A DNA stretch of 64,000 bases from Paenibacillus faecis (GTDB lineage Bacteria > Bacillota > Bacilli > Paenibacillales > Paenibacillaceae). This document shows positions 27,707 through 35,596 of this stretch, in pieces (positions within the stretch are counted from its first letter, which is position 1; the number at the start of each line of letters is the position of its first letter). Location of the stretch: NCBI RefSeq assembly GCF_008084145.1, contig NZ_VSDO01000004.1, forward strand, positions 1 to 64,000. The letters are read 5' to 3'. The position numbers were made by a program, and so were the translations under genes. The notes below the pieces were generated by a model. That model searched no databases. It worked only from the letters and a program-made list of their open reading frames with translations, and had not been told where the DNA came from.

Positions 27707-28615
27707 TTATTTGGCCTCCTTCAGGTTTAATGTCAATTGTTCAAAAGCCTCGTCCAGACGCCCCTGCTCGGTTCGAATATCCCGTACTCCGAGGTTCTGA
27801 GCGAATAGAGCCGCCAGCGTCACATCCGTATCCTCCGTGGCCAGATAAATCCGCCCGTCCTTGTCGTAGCACTCCGATACCATCGGCAGCCGGCGAAGTT
27901 TCTCCCGGAGATCGGGCCCTTCGTCCCGCGGCAAAACCGATACGGCCCGCTTGACGATCCGGGACTTGATTTCTTCCGGCGTGCCGTCCGCCACGATACT
28001 TCCCTGGTGGAACAGCAGGATCCGATCGGCATTATCGTCGGCTTCCTGAAGGTAATGCGTCGTAAAAATCACCGTTTTTCCCAGAGCGGCGAGTTCCCGT
28101 ACCCGGTCCCAGAAACGGCGGCGGGCCGAGATGTCCAGCCCCACGGTGGGCTCATCGAAAAAGAGCAAATCCGGGTTCCCGGCCATGGCGAGGGCGAAGC
28201 CGAGATTGCGTTTCTGGCCGCCGGAGAGCTTCTCCGCAAACCGCTTCAAATCGCCTTCCGCAAGCCCGGTGAGCCGCACCAAAGTTTCCATATCAAGCGG
28301 GTTCGGGTAATAGCTGCGCACGAGTTCCAATACTTCCTTCACCCGGAGCCGGTCCATGACGCTGACCTCCTGCAGCATGGCCCCGGTTCTTTCGCGGACC
28401 GTCCGGTCTTTCGGCGGTTTGCCGAACAGCCGGATAGTGCCCTCCGTGGGCTCCAGCAGGCCGAGCATCATGGAGATGGCCGTGGTTTTTCCGGCGCCGT
28501 TTGGCCCCAATATGGCGATGATGTCGCCTTTATCGATGCGGAAGGAGATGCGGTTGACCGCTTTTTTGTCTTTAAACGTCTTGCTGACCTGGTTTACTTC
28601 TAGTATCGATTCCAT
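27707..28615 (-). CDS. ABC exporter ATPase (LnrL/CcmA-like)
   Basis: A 302-residue ATPase. Walker A is GPNGAGKTT (about 36-44), the Q-loop Gln is in AMLQEVSVMD, the signature is LSGGQKRNLG, and Walker B is LLFFDEPTVGLD. The C-terminal 80 residues form the usual regulatory extension of this class. ATG 28615 has CGGAGG about eight bases upstream, preferred over an in-frame start 14 codons earlier. It is first in the four-gene operon with permease, kinase and regulator. Confidence 0.92.
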   Translation of the reverse strand: MESILEVNQVSKTFKDKKAVNRISFRIDKGDIIAILGPNGAGKTTAISMMLGLLEPTEGTIRLFGKPPKDRTVRERTGAMLQEVSVMDRLRVKEVLELVRSYYPNPLDMETLVRLTGLAEGDLKRFAEKLSGGQKRNLGFALAMAGNPDLLFFDEPTVGLDISARRRFWDRVRELAALGKTVIFTTHYLQEADDNADRILLFHQGSIVADGTPEEIKSRIVKRAVSVLPRDEGPDLREKLRRLPMVSECYDKDGRIYLATEDTDVTLAALFAQNLGVRDIRTEQGRLDEAFEQLTLNLKEAK

Positions 28616-28707
28616 GGGTACGCCTCCGTTGATTGTTCTTGATTCCCTTGATTTCAATGTACAGGACGGAGGAGGTAAGCGTTAGTTAGGAGTGTCAGGT
28701 TAGGAGG

Positions 28708-28721
28708 GTGACAATTGTCAC
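28708..28721. promoter_or_regulatory. Perfect 14-bp palindrome upstream of the exporter operon
   Basis: GTGACAATTGTCAC is fully palindromic and lies about 93 bases upstream of the ATPase ATG on the minus-strand operon. It could be the binding site of the operon's own regulator. It lies next to the terminator of the neighbouring operon. Confidence 0.45.
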
Positions 28722-28722
28722 G

Positions 28723-28777
28723 AAAAAAACCGTTCGTCTCCGCAGCCTTTTCGGGGCTTATCGGTACGAACGGTTTT
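28723..28777 (-). terminator. Terminator of the LanFEG-like operon
   Basis: A 12-bp perfect stem pairs AAAACCGTTCGT (28726-28737) with ACGAACGGTTTT (28766-28777). On the minus strand it runs into a T tract (A at 28723-28729). Confidence 0.9.
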
Positions 28778-28801
28778 GATCTTTCCGGCGGTCCTAGATC
28801 G

Positions 28802-29536
28802 CTAAATCTCTTTGCGGCGGAAATAAATCAGGCCGGCGGCAAAGAAGAGGATGAAACTGCCGAGCACGGTGATCATCAGATTTTCCAGCGGCAGGTTGAA
28901 TGCCCCGTAGCTCTCCATGCCTTTCGGCATCATGGCGAGAACGGGCTGGGCCCAGGGATAGAACGGGCCGTAGGTGCTGGAGTTGACGATCAGCATGTTC
29001 GGAATCGTCAGGGACACGTTGATGGCCAGCGGAGCCGCGAAGCTTGCCCAGGTCAACGAGACGCCAAGCTGCAGCGCGACCAGCGGCAGGCAGGCGATCC
29101 AGCCGCCGAGCTGACTGCCGATCAGCATGCTCCAAGGAATCGGGGCGTCAAAGCCCTGAATCTTGCCCGCCACCAGGATCGCGGCCAGGAAGATCAATTG
29201 GCAGACGGCCAGCAGGCCGGCCACGACGGAGAACTTGGCCAGATAGACGGAAGTGCGGGAAACCGGAAGAACGAGAAGCTGTTTCCAGCCGCCTCCGGTA
29301 TGCTCGTAACGGCACAAGAAAGCCGGGAGCAGACCGGAGATTATAGGCAGGAACAACATACCGTGGAGGATGGACATCGTTCCGGCGATCACCGTCCACG
29401 GATCGGTTCCCTCCGGCGGATTGGAGAGCACGCCGATCAGGATCGAGAGGACGGGACTCGCCAGCAGAACCAGCCAAATCCGCGATTTCGACATTTTTAG
29501 GCGTTCCGACGACAGGACGCGAAAAAAGGTGACCAT
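28802..29536 (-). CDS. LanG/LanE-type ABC permease
   Basis: A 244-residue membrane protein with six hydrophobic segments, related to lantibiotic-immunity permeases. The conserved N-terminal SSERLKMSKSRIW and the cytoplasmic EHTGGGWKQLLVLPVSR motif match its upstream neighbour (EHQTSSWKQLLALPISR), so the two are paralogous half-transporter subunits. It starts right after the stop of the upstream permease. The two permeases probably form a heterodimer. Confidence 0.88.
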   Translation of the reverse strand: MVTFFRVLSSERLKMSKSRIWLVLLASPVLSILIGVLSNPPEGTDPWTVIAGTMSILHGMLFLPIISGLLPAFLCRYEHTGGGWKQLLVLPVSRTSVYLAKFSVVAGLLAVCQLIFLAAILVAGKIQGFDAPIPWSMLIGSQLGGWIACLPLVALQLGVSLTWASFAAPLAINVSLTIPNMLIVNSSTYGPFYPWAQPVLAMMPKGMESYGAFNLPLENLMITVLGSFILFFAAGLIYFRRKEI

Positions 29537-30250
29537 CTAATCCACATCCTTTCGGTTAAAATGCATCAGACCCATGAACATGATCAGGAAGCCGGTGACG
29601 ACTCCCGCTCCGATAAACCATTCCGCATGGGGTCCTTCGTAACTAAAGCGCGGCCAATTGAGCGGAAAGAATTCCGACAGCTGGGAGGCGAAGGGCGAGA
29701 TCAGCGCCAGGGCGACGCCGAGCGAGACCGGCAGCGATTGATTGCGGAACGTCAAGGACAACCACAGCTGGAGCGCCAATAATGGCAGGGCGCCCAGAAA
29801 GGGAAGAAAGCCGACTTTCACCAAAGTTTCGACGGGAATGTCCGTGCCGAAACCGAGCGCCAAACCGAGGAGCGCGGTTCCGATCGGCAGCAGCAGGCAC
29901 GAAACCGTCAGCAGCAAAAAGCAAAGCGTAAACTTGGCGCTGAACACCGCCGTCCGCGAGATCGGCAGCGCGAGCAGCTGCTTCCAGGAGCTCGTCTGAT
30001 GCTCGACGTTGGCGACGAGCGAGCTGACCAGCGTGACGCCCAGGTAGAGGGCGATGGGGACGAAGTCAGCCACATTATCGATCAGCCCTTCCCAAAGGTG
30101 ACCCGCATACTGTCCTTTCAGATAATCCAGCCGCAGCCCGAAGTTCAGCGCCTGCATCGCCACCAGCCCGATCGGGGCCAGGAAAATCAAAAACCAGATC
30201 CCCTTGCGCCGGATTTTCAGAAAGTCGGAGGACAACGAGCGCAACATCAT
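29537..30250 (-). CDS. LanE/LanG-type ABC permease
   Basis: A 237-residue permease with six hydrophobic segments and the same SSDFLKIRRKGIW and EHQTSSWKQLLALPISR landmarks as its partner. The start overlaps the ATPase gene end by four bases. It is part of the membrane channel of a LanFEG-type exporter that removes cationic peptides such as lantibiotics or bacitracin-like compounds from the membrane (family knowledge). Confidence 0.88.
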   Translation of the reverse strand: MMLRSLSSDFLKIRRKGIWFLIFLAPIGLVAMQALNFGLRLDYLKGQYAGHLWEGLIDNVADFVPIALYLGVTLVSSLVANVEHQTSSWKQLLALPISRTAVFSAKFTLCFLLLTVSCLLLPIGTALLGLALGFGTDIPVETLVKVGFLPFLGALPLLALQLWLSLTFRNQSLPVSLGVALALISPFASQLSEFFPLNWPRFSYEGPHAEWFIGAGVVTGFLIMFMGLMHFNRKDVD

Positions 30251-31161
30251 GGCCGGCTCCCCTCCCCGATCACCTGCATAAAGATGTCTTCCAGCGATTT
30301 CTTGTTCTGCTCGACCCGGTAAATGTCATGCCCGTTTTCGACAAGCCTTTTCACGAGCAGGGCGACCTGCGGATCCTTCATCCCCGGGAAGACGAGCGTC
30401 CCCTCCTTCAGGGTCCCCGAGGCCCCCATATCGCGGGCCAGCCACAGCGCCGAGTCCGGTTCCGAAACCACGAGTTCCATATCGTGCGAGGCCTGAAGCT
30501 TGAGATTGTGGATCGTGTCCTGGAACACCATGCGCCCTTCGCGGATGATGCCGACCCGGTTGGCCATTTGCTCGACTTCGCCGAGCAGGTGGCTCGAGAC
30601 GAGGACGGTAATGCCGTATTGACTTGGCATGCTTTTGATCAGCTCGCGAATCTCATGAATCCCGGCGGGATCCAGTCCGTTGGTCGGCTCGTCAAGAATG
30701 AGCAGATCCGGGCTGCCGAGCAGGGAGGCCGCGATGCCGAGCCGCTGCTTCATACCGAGCGAGTAGCCTTTCACCGGGCGGCGGGCTTCGCCGCTCAGCG
30801 AGACGATTTCCAGCACCTCGTCGATGCGGGACTTCGGCGTCCCCAGAATCCGGCGGATCGCTTCCAGATTGTCGATGGCGTTCAGATGGCCGTAGTAGGA
30901 CGGATATTCTACCAGGGAGCCGATGCGGCGCAGGATCTCCAGCTTCTCCTTGCGGAGATCGCGACCGAATATCCGAATCGAGCCCTCACTGGGCTGGATC
31001 AAGCCGAGCAGCATGCGGATGGTCGTGGTTTTCCCCGCGCCGTTCGGGCCGAGAAACCCGTAAATGTCGCCCTTGGCGATCTCCAGGTTCAGATGATCGA
31101 CGGCATAACGCCCTTTGTATTTTTTCGATAAGTCTTCCGTTTGAATAATCATTTCACTCAC
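30247..31161 (-). CDS. LanF-type ABC ATPase with E-loop
   Basis: A 304-residue ATPase. Walker A GPNGAGKTTT is near 38, and the signature is GYSLGMKQRLGIAASLLG. Walker B is LLILDEPTNGLD. Where most ABC proteins have the Q-loop glutamine, this has Glu85 in GSLVEYPSYYGHL. That E-loop is a hallmark of LanF immunity ATPases. The start is GTG 31161 with GAGGTGA six bases upstream. It leads the three-gene exporter operon. The matching two-component genes lie upstream in the same direction, separated by a family C repeat and a terminator. Confidence 0.92.
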   Translation of the reverse strand: MSEMIIQTEDLSKKYKGRYAVDHLNLEIAKGDIYGFLGPNGAGKTTTIRMLLGLIQPSEGSIRIFGRDLRKEKLEILRRIGSLVEYPSYYGHLNAIDNLEAIRRILGTPKSRIDEVLEIVSLSGEARRPVKGYSLGMKQRLGIAASLLGSPDLLILDEPTNGLDPAGIHEIRELIKSMPSQYGITVLVSSHLLGEVEQMANRVGIIREGRMVFQDTIHNLKLQASHDMELVVSEPDSALWLARDMGASGTLKEGTLVFPGMKDPQVALLVKRLVENGHDIYRVEQNKKSLEDIFMQVIGEGSRP

Positions 31162-31280
31162 GTGGTATCACCTCGGTAACTATCATAGCTGCCGAAGGTT
31201 AAGAGTGAAGGGGGGCCGAGTTTAAGTTTTGGTTAAGATTCGAGGGACAGGCGCTCCATCAGCCAATCTTGATAATAGCG

Positions 31281-31477
31281 ATCAAATTCCTGCAAATCTG
31301 CATGCTTTTTTCTAGTTCGGGGCCGAAAATTCAAAATCCCTGCGATTCTGCAGGAATTTTCGACGAAACCGACTCGCTTCTCTAAAATCGCTAGAAATAG
31401 CTGCAGATTTGCATCTTTTTTCGCATTCGCGCGGAGATCGGCCTAAATACCTGCAGATTTGCATCTTTTTGAGTTGG
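31281..31477 (+). repeat. Family C intergenic repeat, copy 1
   Basis: Several units of CTGCAGATTTGCATCTTTTT (31401-31420 and 31451-31470, plus a diverged CTGCAAATCTGCATGC near 31289) are linked by CTGCAGGAATTTTCGACGAA and TCTCTAAAATCGCTA blocks. The same order recurs inverted at 39988-40078. It fills the 384-bp gap between the kinase gene terminator and the ATPase gene. No coding region or promoter is evident in 31162-31280. Confidence 0.85.
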
Positions 31478-31502
31478 AAGGTGGGTGGAAGTGCGGCACG
31501 GG

Positions 31503-31532
31503 AAAAAAGCCTGCGAATTCTCGCAGGCTTTT
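31503..31532 (-). terminator. Terminator of the two-component operon
   Basis: AAAAGCCTGCGA (31505-31516) pairs perfectly with TCGCAGGCTTTT (31521-31532). On the minus strand it ends in six T. It separates the kinase gene from the exporter operon downstream. Confidence 0.92.
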
Positions 31533-31545
31533 ACTCGCCAGGCAT

Positions 31546-32967
31546 TTACTTTACGAGCGGGCTTGGGGCCGCCGTAAAGATATAGGTTCGCGTGCCGCGC
31601 TCCGCCGTTGACTCCGTTTCCCGGCACAGATTCATCTCCCGCAGCAGCAGATCGACGATCTGCAGGCCGAGGCCGGCTCCCTTGGAGGGGGAGACGGCGC
31701 CAAGGCCGGGGCCGCGGTCGGCGATGACCAGCGCGGGCTTGCCGTGCCGCTCCGCCAGCGAGATGCCGACGTACCCGCCGGAGCGGGCGTGCCGGACCAG
31801 GTTCTGGAACAGGTTGTCGAGCACGCGGCGAAAGCCCTGCTCGTCAACGTTCCAGATCAGCGGTTCGTCCGGCAGGTCGATGTCGGCTTCGATGCCCGCC
31901 TTTTCCCACAGCGGGTACCAGGCGGCGGCGCTGACGCGGACGATGCGGAGGACGTCCCGATCCTCCGGGTTCAGAGCATACCTGCCGCTGGAGAGCAGGT
32001 TGTAGGAGAGAAGATGGTCGATCAGCGTGCCGAGATCCTTGATTTTGACTTCCATCAGCGCCAGGACTTCGCGGCCCTGCTCGGACAGCGGTTCCTTGCG
32101 GAACGAGTAAAGCTGTCCGCCAAGCACCGTCAGCGGAGTACGCAAATCATGCGACAGGTTGCCGATCAGGTTCTTGCGGAGCTCCTCCTCCTCCCGCTCC
32201 CGCTGCCGGCTCTGGCCAAGCTCGTCGACCATCCGGTTAAACGCCTGTTCCAGGCGGCCGATCTCATCCGGGCGGCCCTCGGCGATCCGTACCGGCAGCC
32301 CGTTAGGTCCCGTCCGGGCCATCCCCGTTTCAAGGCGAAGCAGACGGGTCCGGATATCCCGGAAGAACAAGTAGGAAATCAGGATGAAAAACGCAAACAT
32401 CATGAACATAAACAACCCGTAAAAGCGGGAGTCCCCGTTTCGCTCGGTCGACGATTTGTACATATGGGCCCGAGGGAGCTCAAAGACCATAAAGCCTTGG
32501 TTCCCCGGACTTTTCTTGGAACCGATAAAAGCCACGATTGTAAAAGGATCGCCGTTGACGGCCCTTTTCATATAAGCTATCGCGTCCTCCGCCGACCACT
32601 TGGCCGGCAGACCGCTCCGTTCAGGCAGCTGGAGGCGGGTCTGACCCGCGCTGTCGACCCAGAACAGGGAGGCGTCGGGGTATTCCCGCTTCAGCTGCCG
32701 GAGCCTTTCATCAATCGCTTGCGGGGCTTTTCCCCCTAGAGCCTGGGCTTCTCCGTGCCACATGGTTTCCAGATCCAGCCCCGACCCGTAATCGCGCACC
32801 GTTTCCGCGGTCCCGGGAGCCGGAGGGAAAAGCAGCCGATTAACGCCCCAGGAAGCCGCAAAGCTGACGGGAATCAGGATCGGGACGAGAACGAGGGCAA
32901 ACCCGATGATGATCAGATAACGGGACAGCAGGGAGTTCCGGAACTTGGTTTTGACGTAAGGCTTCAT
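31546..32967 (-). CDS. Sensor histidine kinase of a LanFEG-linked two-component system
   Basis: A 473-residue kinase. Membrane segments near 15-40 and 190-212 bracket an extracytoplasmic sensor of about 150 residues. HAMP follows, and the HisKA box is IGNLSHDLRTPLTVLGGQLY with the phosphoacceptor His near 270. The ATPase domain has DNLFQNLVRHA and the G-boxes RGPGLG and GAGLGLQIV. It overlaps the regulator gene by four bases. The size and neighbours resemble CprK/CprABC-type lantibiotic-sensing kinases (family knowledge). The real ligand is unknown. Confidence 0.92.
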   Translation of the reverse strand: MKPYVKTKFRNSLLSRYLIIIGFALVLVPILIPVSFAASWGVNRLLFPPAPGTAETVRDYGSGLDLETMWHGEAQALGGKAPQAIDERLRQLKREYPDASLFWVDSAGQTRLQLPERSGLPAKWSAEDAIAYMKRAVNGDPFTIVAFIGSKKSPGNQGFMVFELPRAHMYKSSTERNGDSRFYGLFMFMMFAFFILISYLFFRDIRTRLLRLETGMARTGPNGLPVRIAEGRPDEIGRLEQAFNRMVDELGQSRQREREEEELRKNLIGNLSHDLRTPLTVLGGQLYSFRKEPLSEQGREVLALMEVKIKDLGTLIDHLLSYNLLSSGRYALNPEDRDVLRIVRVSAAAWYPLWEKAGIEADIDLPDEPLIWNVDEQGFRRVLDNLFQNLVRHARSGGYVGISLAERHGKPALVIADRGPGLGAVSPSKGAGLGLQIVDLLLREMNLCRETESTAERGTRTYIFTAAPSPLVK

Positions 32968-33644
32968 GCCCGCACCCGGTACCCGATCCCCCGGATCGTC
33001 TCAATGATTTCCGGCGACGCCGGGTCCCGTTCCAGCTTCTCCCGCAGATGGCGGATGTGGACCATCAGGGTTTTGTCGCCGTCCAGATAAGGTTCTCCCC
33101 AGACCGACTCGAAGATTTGCTCCTTGGTCATGATCTGGCCGAGATGGCGCAGCAAGTATTGAAAAATGTGAAACTGCTTGCCGGTCAGCACGATTTCCTC
33201 GCCGCTCTCCCGGTTCTTGATGATGTTCTCCTTCTCGTAGATCAGCAGATGGCCGAGCTGGAGCGGTTCGGCGGAAGGGGCCCCGCTGCGCCGCAGCAGT
33301 ACCTCGACCCGGGCGGCCAGCTCGTCCGGATGAAACGGCTTCGTGAGGTAGTCATCGGCGAACTGCAGTCCCTGCAGCTTGTCGTCGATGGAGGTCCGGG
33401 CGGAGAGCATCAGGATCGGGAGGCCGGGATATTGTTTCTTCAGCCGCTGACCGACCGTGAACCCGTCCAGACCGGGCAGCATGACATCCAAGATGGCCAA
33501 CTGGCATGAGGCGGCCTCGTCGACTGCCCGATCCCCGTTGGTCAGCCAGATGACGCCGTACCCGCGTTCCCGCAGGTCTTGATGCACCCAGTCCCCGATT
33601 TCTTTTTCATCTTCAATATATAGAATCGTCTTCTCATGGATCAT
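32964..33644 (-). CDS. OmpR/PhoB-family response regulator
   Basis: A 226-residue regulator. The receiver has acidic residues in YIEDEKE, the phosphoacceptor Asp in LAILDVMLPGLDG (near 53) and Lys in YLTKPFHPDEL (near 102). The winged-helix output domain has LTGKQFHIFQYLLRH and the recognition region HIRHLREKLE, ending in IRGIGYRVRA. It precedes and overlaps the kinase gene. Likely target is the LanFEG operon at 28802-31161 (inference from proximity). Confidence 0.95.
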   Translation of the reverse strand: MIHEKTILYIEDEKEIGDWVHQDLRERGYGVIWLTNGDRAVDEAASCQLAILDVMLPGLDGFTVGQRLKKQYPGLPILMLSARTSIDDKLQGLQFADDYLTKPFHPDELAARVEVLLRRSGAPSAEPLQLGHLLIYEKENIIKNRESGEEIVLTGKQFHIFQYLLRHLGQIMTKEQIFESVWGEPYLDGDKTLMVHIRHLREKLERDPASPEIIETIRGIGYRVRA

Positions 33645-33745
33645 CCGAGATCATTCCTTTCCGACTCTATTGTGGCAAATTCATAGAAAAAAAGAAACTC
33701 CGACGACTATATAAATTGAACGAGGAGTCCGCGTAGGCAGCGGCT

Positions 33746-33936
33746 GAATTAAATGAATATCTCCCGTTAATTCGGTGTCTATCCGGAAGTAGAGGTCATT
33801 TAGCTGGAATATTTCCCGCTAATTTCTTCTGAAAAGCGTGTCTCAGCGGTTGGACCGCAAAATAAATGGAGTTTTTCCATCTAAATCGGACTCAAGGACC
33901 AAGTTTGAAAAATTAGCGGGAGGTTTTCCCGTTAAT
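33746..33936 (+). repeat. Family A four-hairpin element, copy 4
   Basis: Hairpins begin near 33746, 33798, 33860 and 33910, with spacings of 52, 62 and 50 bp. The arms are more mutated in units 1 and 3 (AATTAAATGA, AAATAAATGGA), while unit 4 keeps AAATTAGCGGGA/TCCCGTTAAT. The element lies in the 455-bp gap between the divergent regulator and DUF438 genes. Confidence 0.88.
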
Positions 33937-33963
33937 GCATACATAGCAACCCGGCAAAAACCA

Positions 33964-34006
33964 AGTGATTCTAATCACAAGCCGAGCGGTTCGGCTGTGC
34001 TATTTT
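33964..34006 (+). promoter_or_regulatory. Fnr/CRP-type operator with class II promoter geometry
   Basis: AGTGATTCTAATCACA (33964-33979) differs at one position from TGTGA-N6-TCACA, the B. subtilis Fnr/CRP-type site. A -10-like TATTTT lies at 34001-34006. A start site near 34013 would place the operator centre at about -41.5, the class II activator position. The downstream gene is a hemerythrin/PAS protein. Confidence 0.65.
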
Positions 34007-34099
34007 CGTAGTGAGAATTGTTATCAGTTAATTGAATCAGGCCCGTAACTGTCGGGTGGATCTGGCCATATGGATTTTAAATCACGAGGAGGATGAACG

Positions 34100-35380
34100 A
34101 TGAGCGAGCTGATCAACAACCGGGAGCACGCTGTGCCGGAGCAGACCCGGCGCCAGGCTTTGTTGAAGGAAATAATCAAGGAGCTGCACGGGGGCAAGAG
34201 CGTGGACGAAGTGAAGGCCCGTTTCGAAGAAGCGGTGGGCGATGTCACGGTGGCGGAAATATCCGCCATGGAGCATGCGCTGATGGAGGAGGAGGGCATT
34301 CCGGTGGAGGAGGTTCAGCGGCTGTGCTCCGTGCATACGGCCATTTTTAAAGGCTCGATTGAAGAGATCCACCGTTCGTCCAGACCGGAGGAGCAGCCGG
34401 GACACCCGGTGCACACCTTCAAGCTGGAAAACCGCGAAATTGAGAAACTGGTGAATTTCAAACTGAGTTTGCATCTGGACAAATTCCGCAAAGAGGACGG
34501 CGAGGAGATCGTCTTCAAGTTGATCGAGGACCTGAACCTCCTGTTGGACTTGGATAAGCATTACAGCCGGAAGGAGAATCTTCTTTTTCCCTATCTCGAA
34601 AAGTATGGAATCTACGGGCCGACCAAGGTCATGTGGGGCGTGGATGACGCGATCCGGGCCATGATCAAGGAAGTTAAGGCCAACCTGATGTCCTACAACG
34701 GAGACAAGGAGATGATGTGTACCGATGTGGAGCGGATCATTCAGGAAGTCAACGCGATGATCTTCAAGGAAGAGAACATTCTGCTGCCGATGGCCCTGGA
34801 AAAGCTGACGGAGGACGAGTGGTTGAAAATCGCCCGGGAGAGCGACCAAATCGGCTTCTGCCTGACCGCCCCCGAGCGGGAATGGGTGCCGGAACGGGTT
34901 CCGTTGCCGGGGGCGGACGCGCCGGATGGGACCGGGCTGGCCGAAGGCGAAGCCGAAGCTGCGGCTGAGGCTCCCCGGGGCTTCGTCAAGTTCGAGACCG
35001 GCGTTCTTTCGGTAGAGCAGCTGGAAGCCGTGATGAACCACCTGCCGGTTGACCTGACGTTCATCGACGAGAACGATGTGGTGCGGTATTTCTCGCACGG
35101 CAAGGAGCGGATTTTCGCCCGCACGAAAGCAGTGATCGGCCGGACGGTGCAGAACTGCCACCCGCCGCAGAGCGTCCATGTCGTCAATGAGCTGCTGGCC
35201 GACTTCAAATCCGGCAAAAAGGATGCCGAAGATTTCTGGATTCCGTTTAAGGACAAATTTGTCTACATCCGTTACTTCGCGGTCCGCGCCGCGGACGGCC
35301 GCTACCTCGGCACGCTGGAGTTTACCCAGAACATCGCGCCGATCCGGGCGCTGGAAGGACAGAAGCGGATCTTGTCCTGA
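34100..35380 (+). CDS. DUF438 protein with hemerythrin-like and PAS domains
   Basis: A 426-residue cytoplasmic protein in three parts. A DUF438 helical region spans about 15-80. A hemerythrin HHE-type four-helix bundle spans about 125-260, with candidate metal ligands in HLDKF, LDKHYSRKENLLFPYLEKYG and EENILLPMALEKL. A PAS_3-like domain at about 300-420 has LPVDLTFIDENDVVRYFSH. An Ala/Glu-rich linker lies between. ATG follows GAGGAGG. Such proteins are thought to sense or handle oxygen, nitric oxide or iron redox signals (family inference). The Fnr-like promoter supports expression under low oxygen. Confidence 0.88.
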   Translation: MSELINNREHAVPEQTRRQALLKEIIKELHGGKSVDEVKARFEEAVGDVTVAEISAMEHALMEEEGIPVEEVQRLCSVHTAIFKGSIEEIHRSSRPEEQPGHPVHTFKLENREIEKLVNFKLSLHLDKFRKEDGEEIVFKLIEDLNLLLDLDKHYSRKENLLFPYLEKYGIYGPTKVMWGVDDAIRAMIKEVKANLMSYNGDKEMMCTDVERIIQEVNAMIFKEENILLPMALEKLTEDEWLKIARESDQIGFCLTAPEREWVPERVPLPGADAPDGTGLAEGEAEAAAEAPRGFVKFETGVLSVEQLEAVMNHLPVDLTFIDENDVVRYFSHGKERIFARTKAVIGRTVQNCHPPQSVHVVNELLADFKSGKKDAEDFWIPFKDKFVYIRYFAVRAADGRYLGTLEFTQNIAPIRALEGQKRILS

Positions 35381-35392
35381 AGTTCCGAAATG

Positions 35393-35438
35393 ACCGCCTT
35401 GGTCCCGCTGGATGCGGGTGCCGGGGCGGTTTCTTTTT
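35393..35438 (+). terminator. Terminator after the DUF438 gene
   Basis: ACCGCC (35393-35398) pairs with GGCGGT (35425-35430), with further pairing inside (CCCG/CGGG), followed by TTCTTTTT. Confidence 0.85.
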
Positions 35439-35511
35439 CCTCTGGATGTGATAGTTGTCATATTGCTCGAAAGCCTTGTCCCTGCTGGATTCTTGGAGTC
35501 CCTCCCTTCTC

Positions 35512-35540
35512 TTGACCGAATGGGAGGGTTCGCTTATAGT
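35512..35540 (+). promoter_or_regulatory. Sigma-A promoter of glucokinase
   Basis: TTGACC (35512-35517), a 17-bp spacer and TATAGT (35535-35540), about 56 bases before the glcK start. Confidence 0.75.
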
Positions 35541-35596
35541 GGGTACGTAGGTATATTACAATTCGTTATTATTTATAGAAAAAGGTGGCTTGTACA

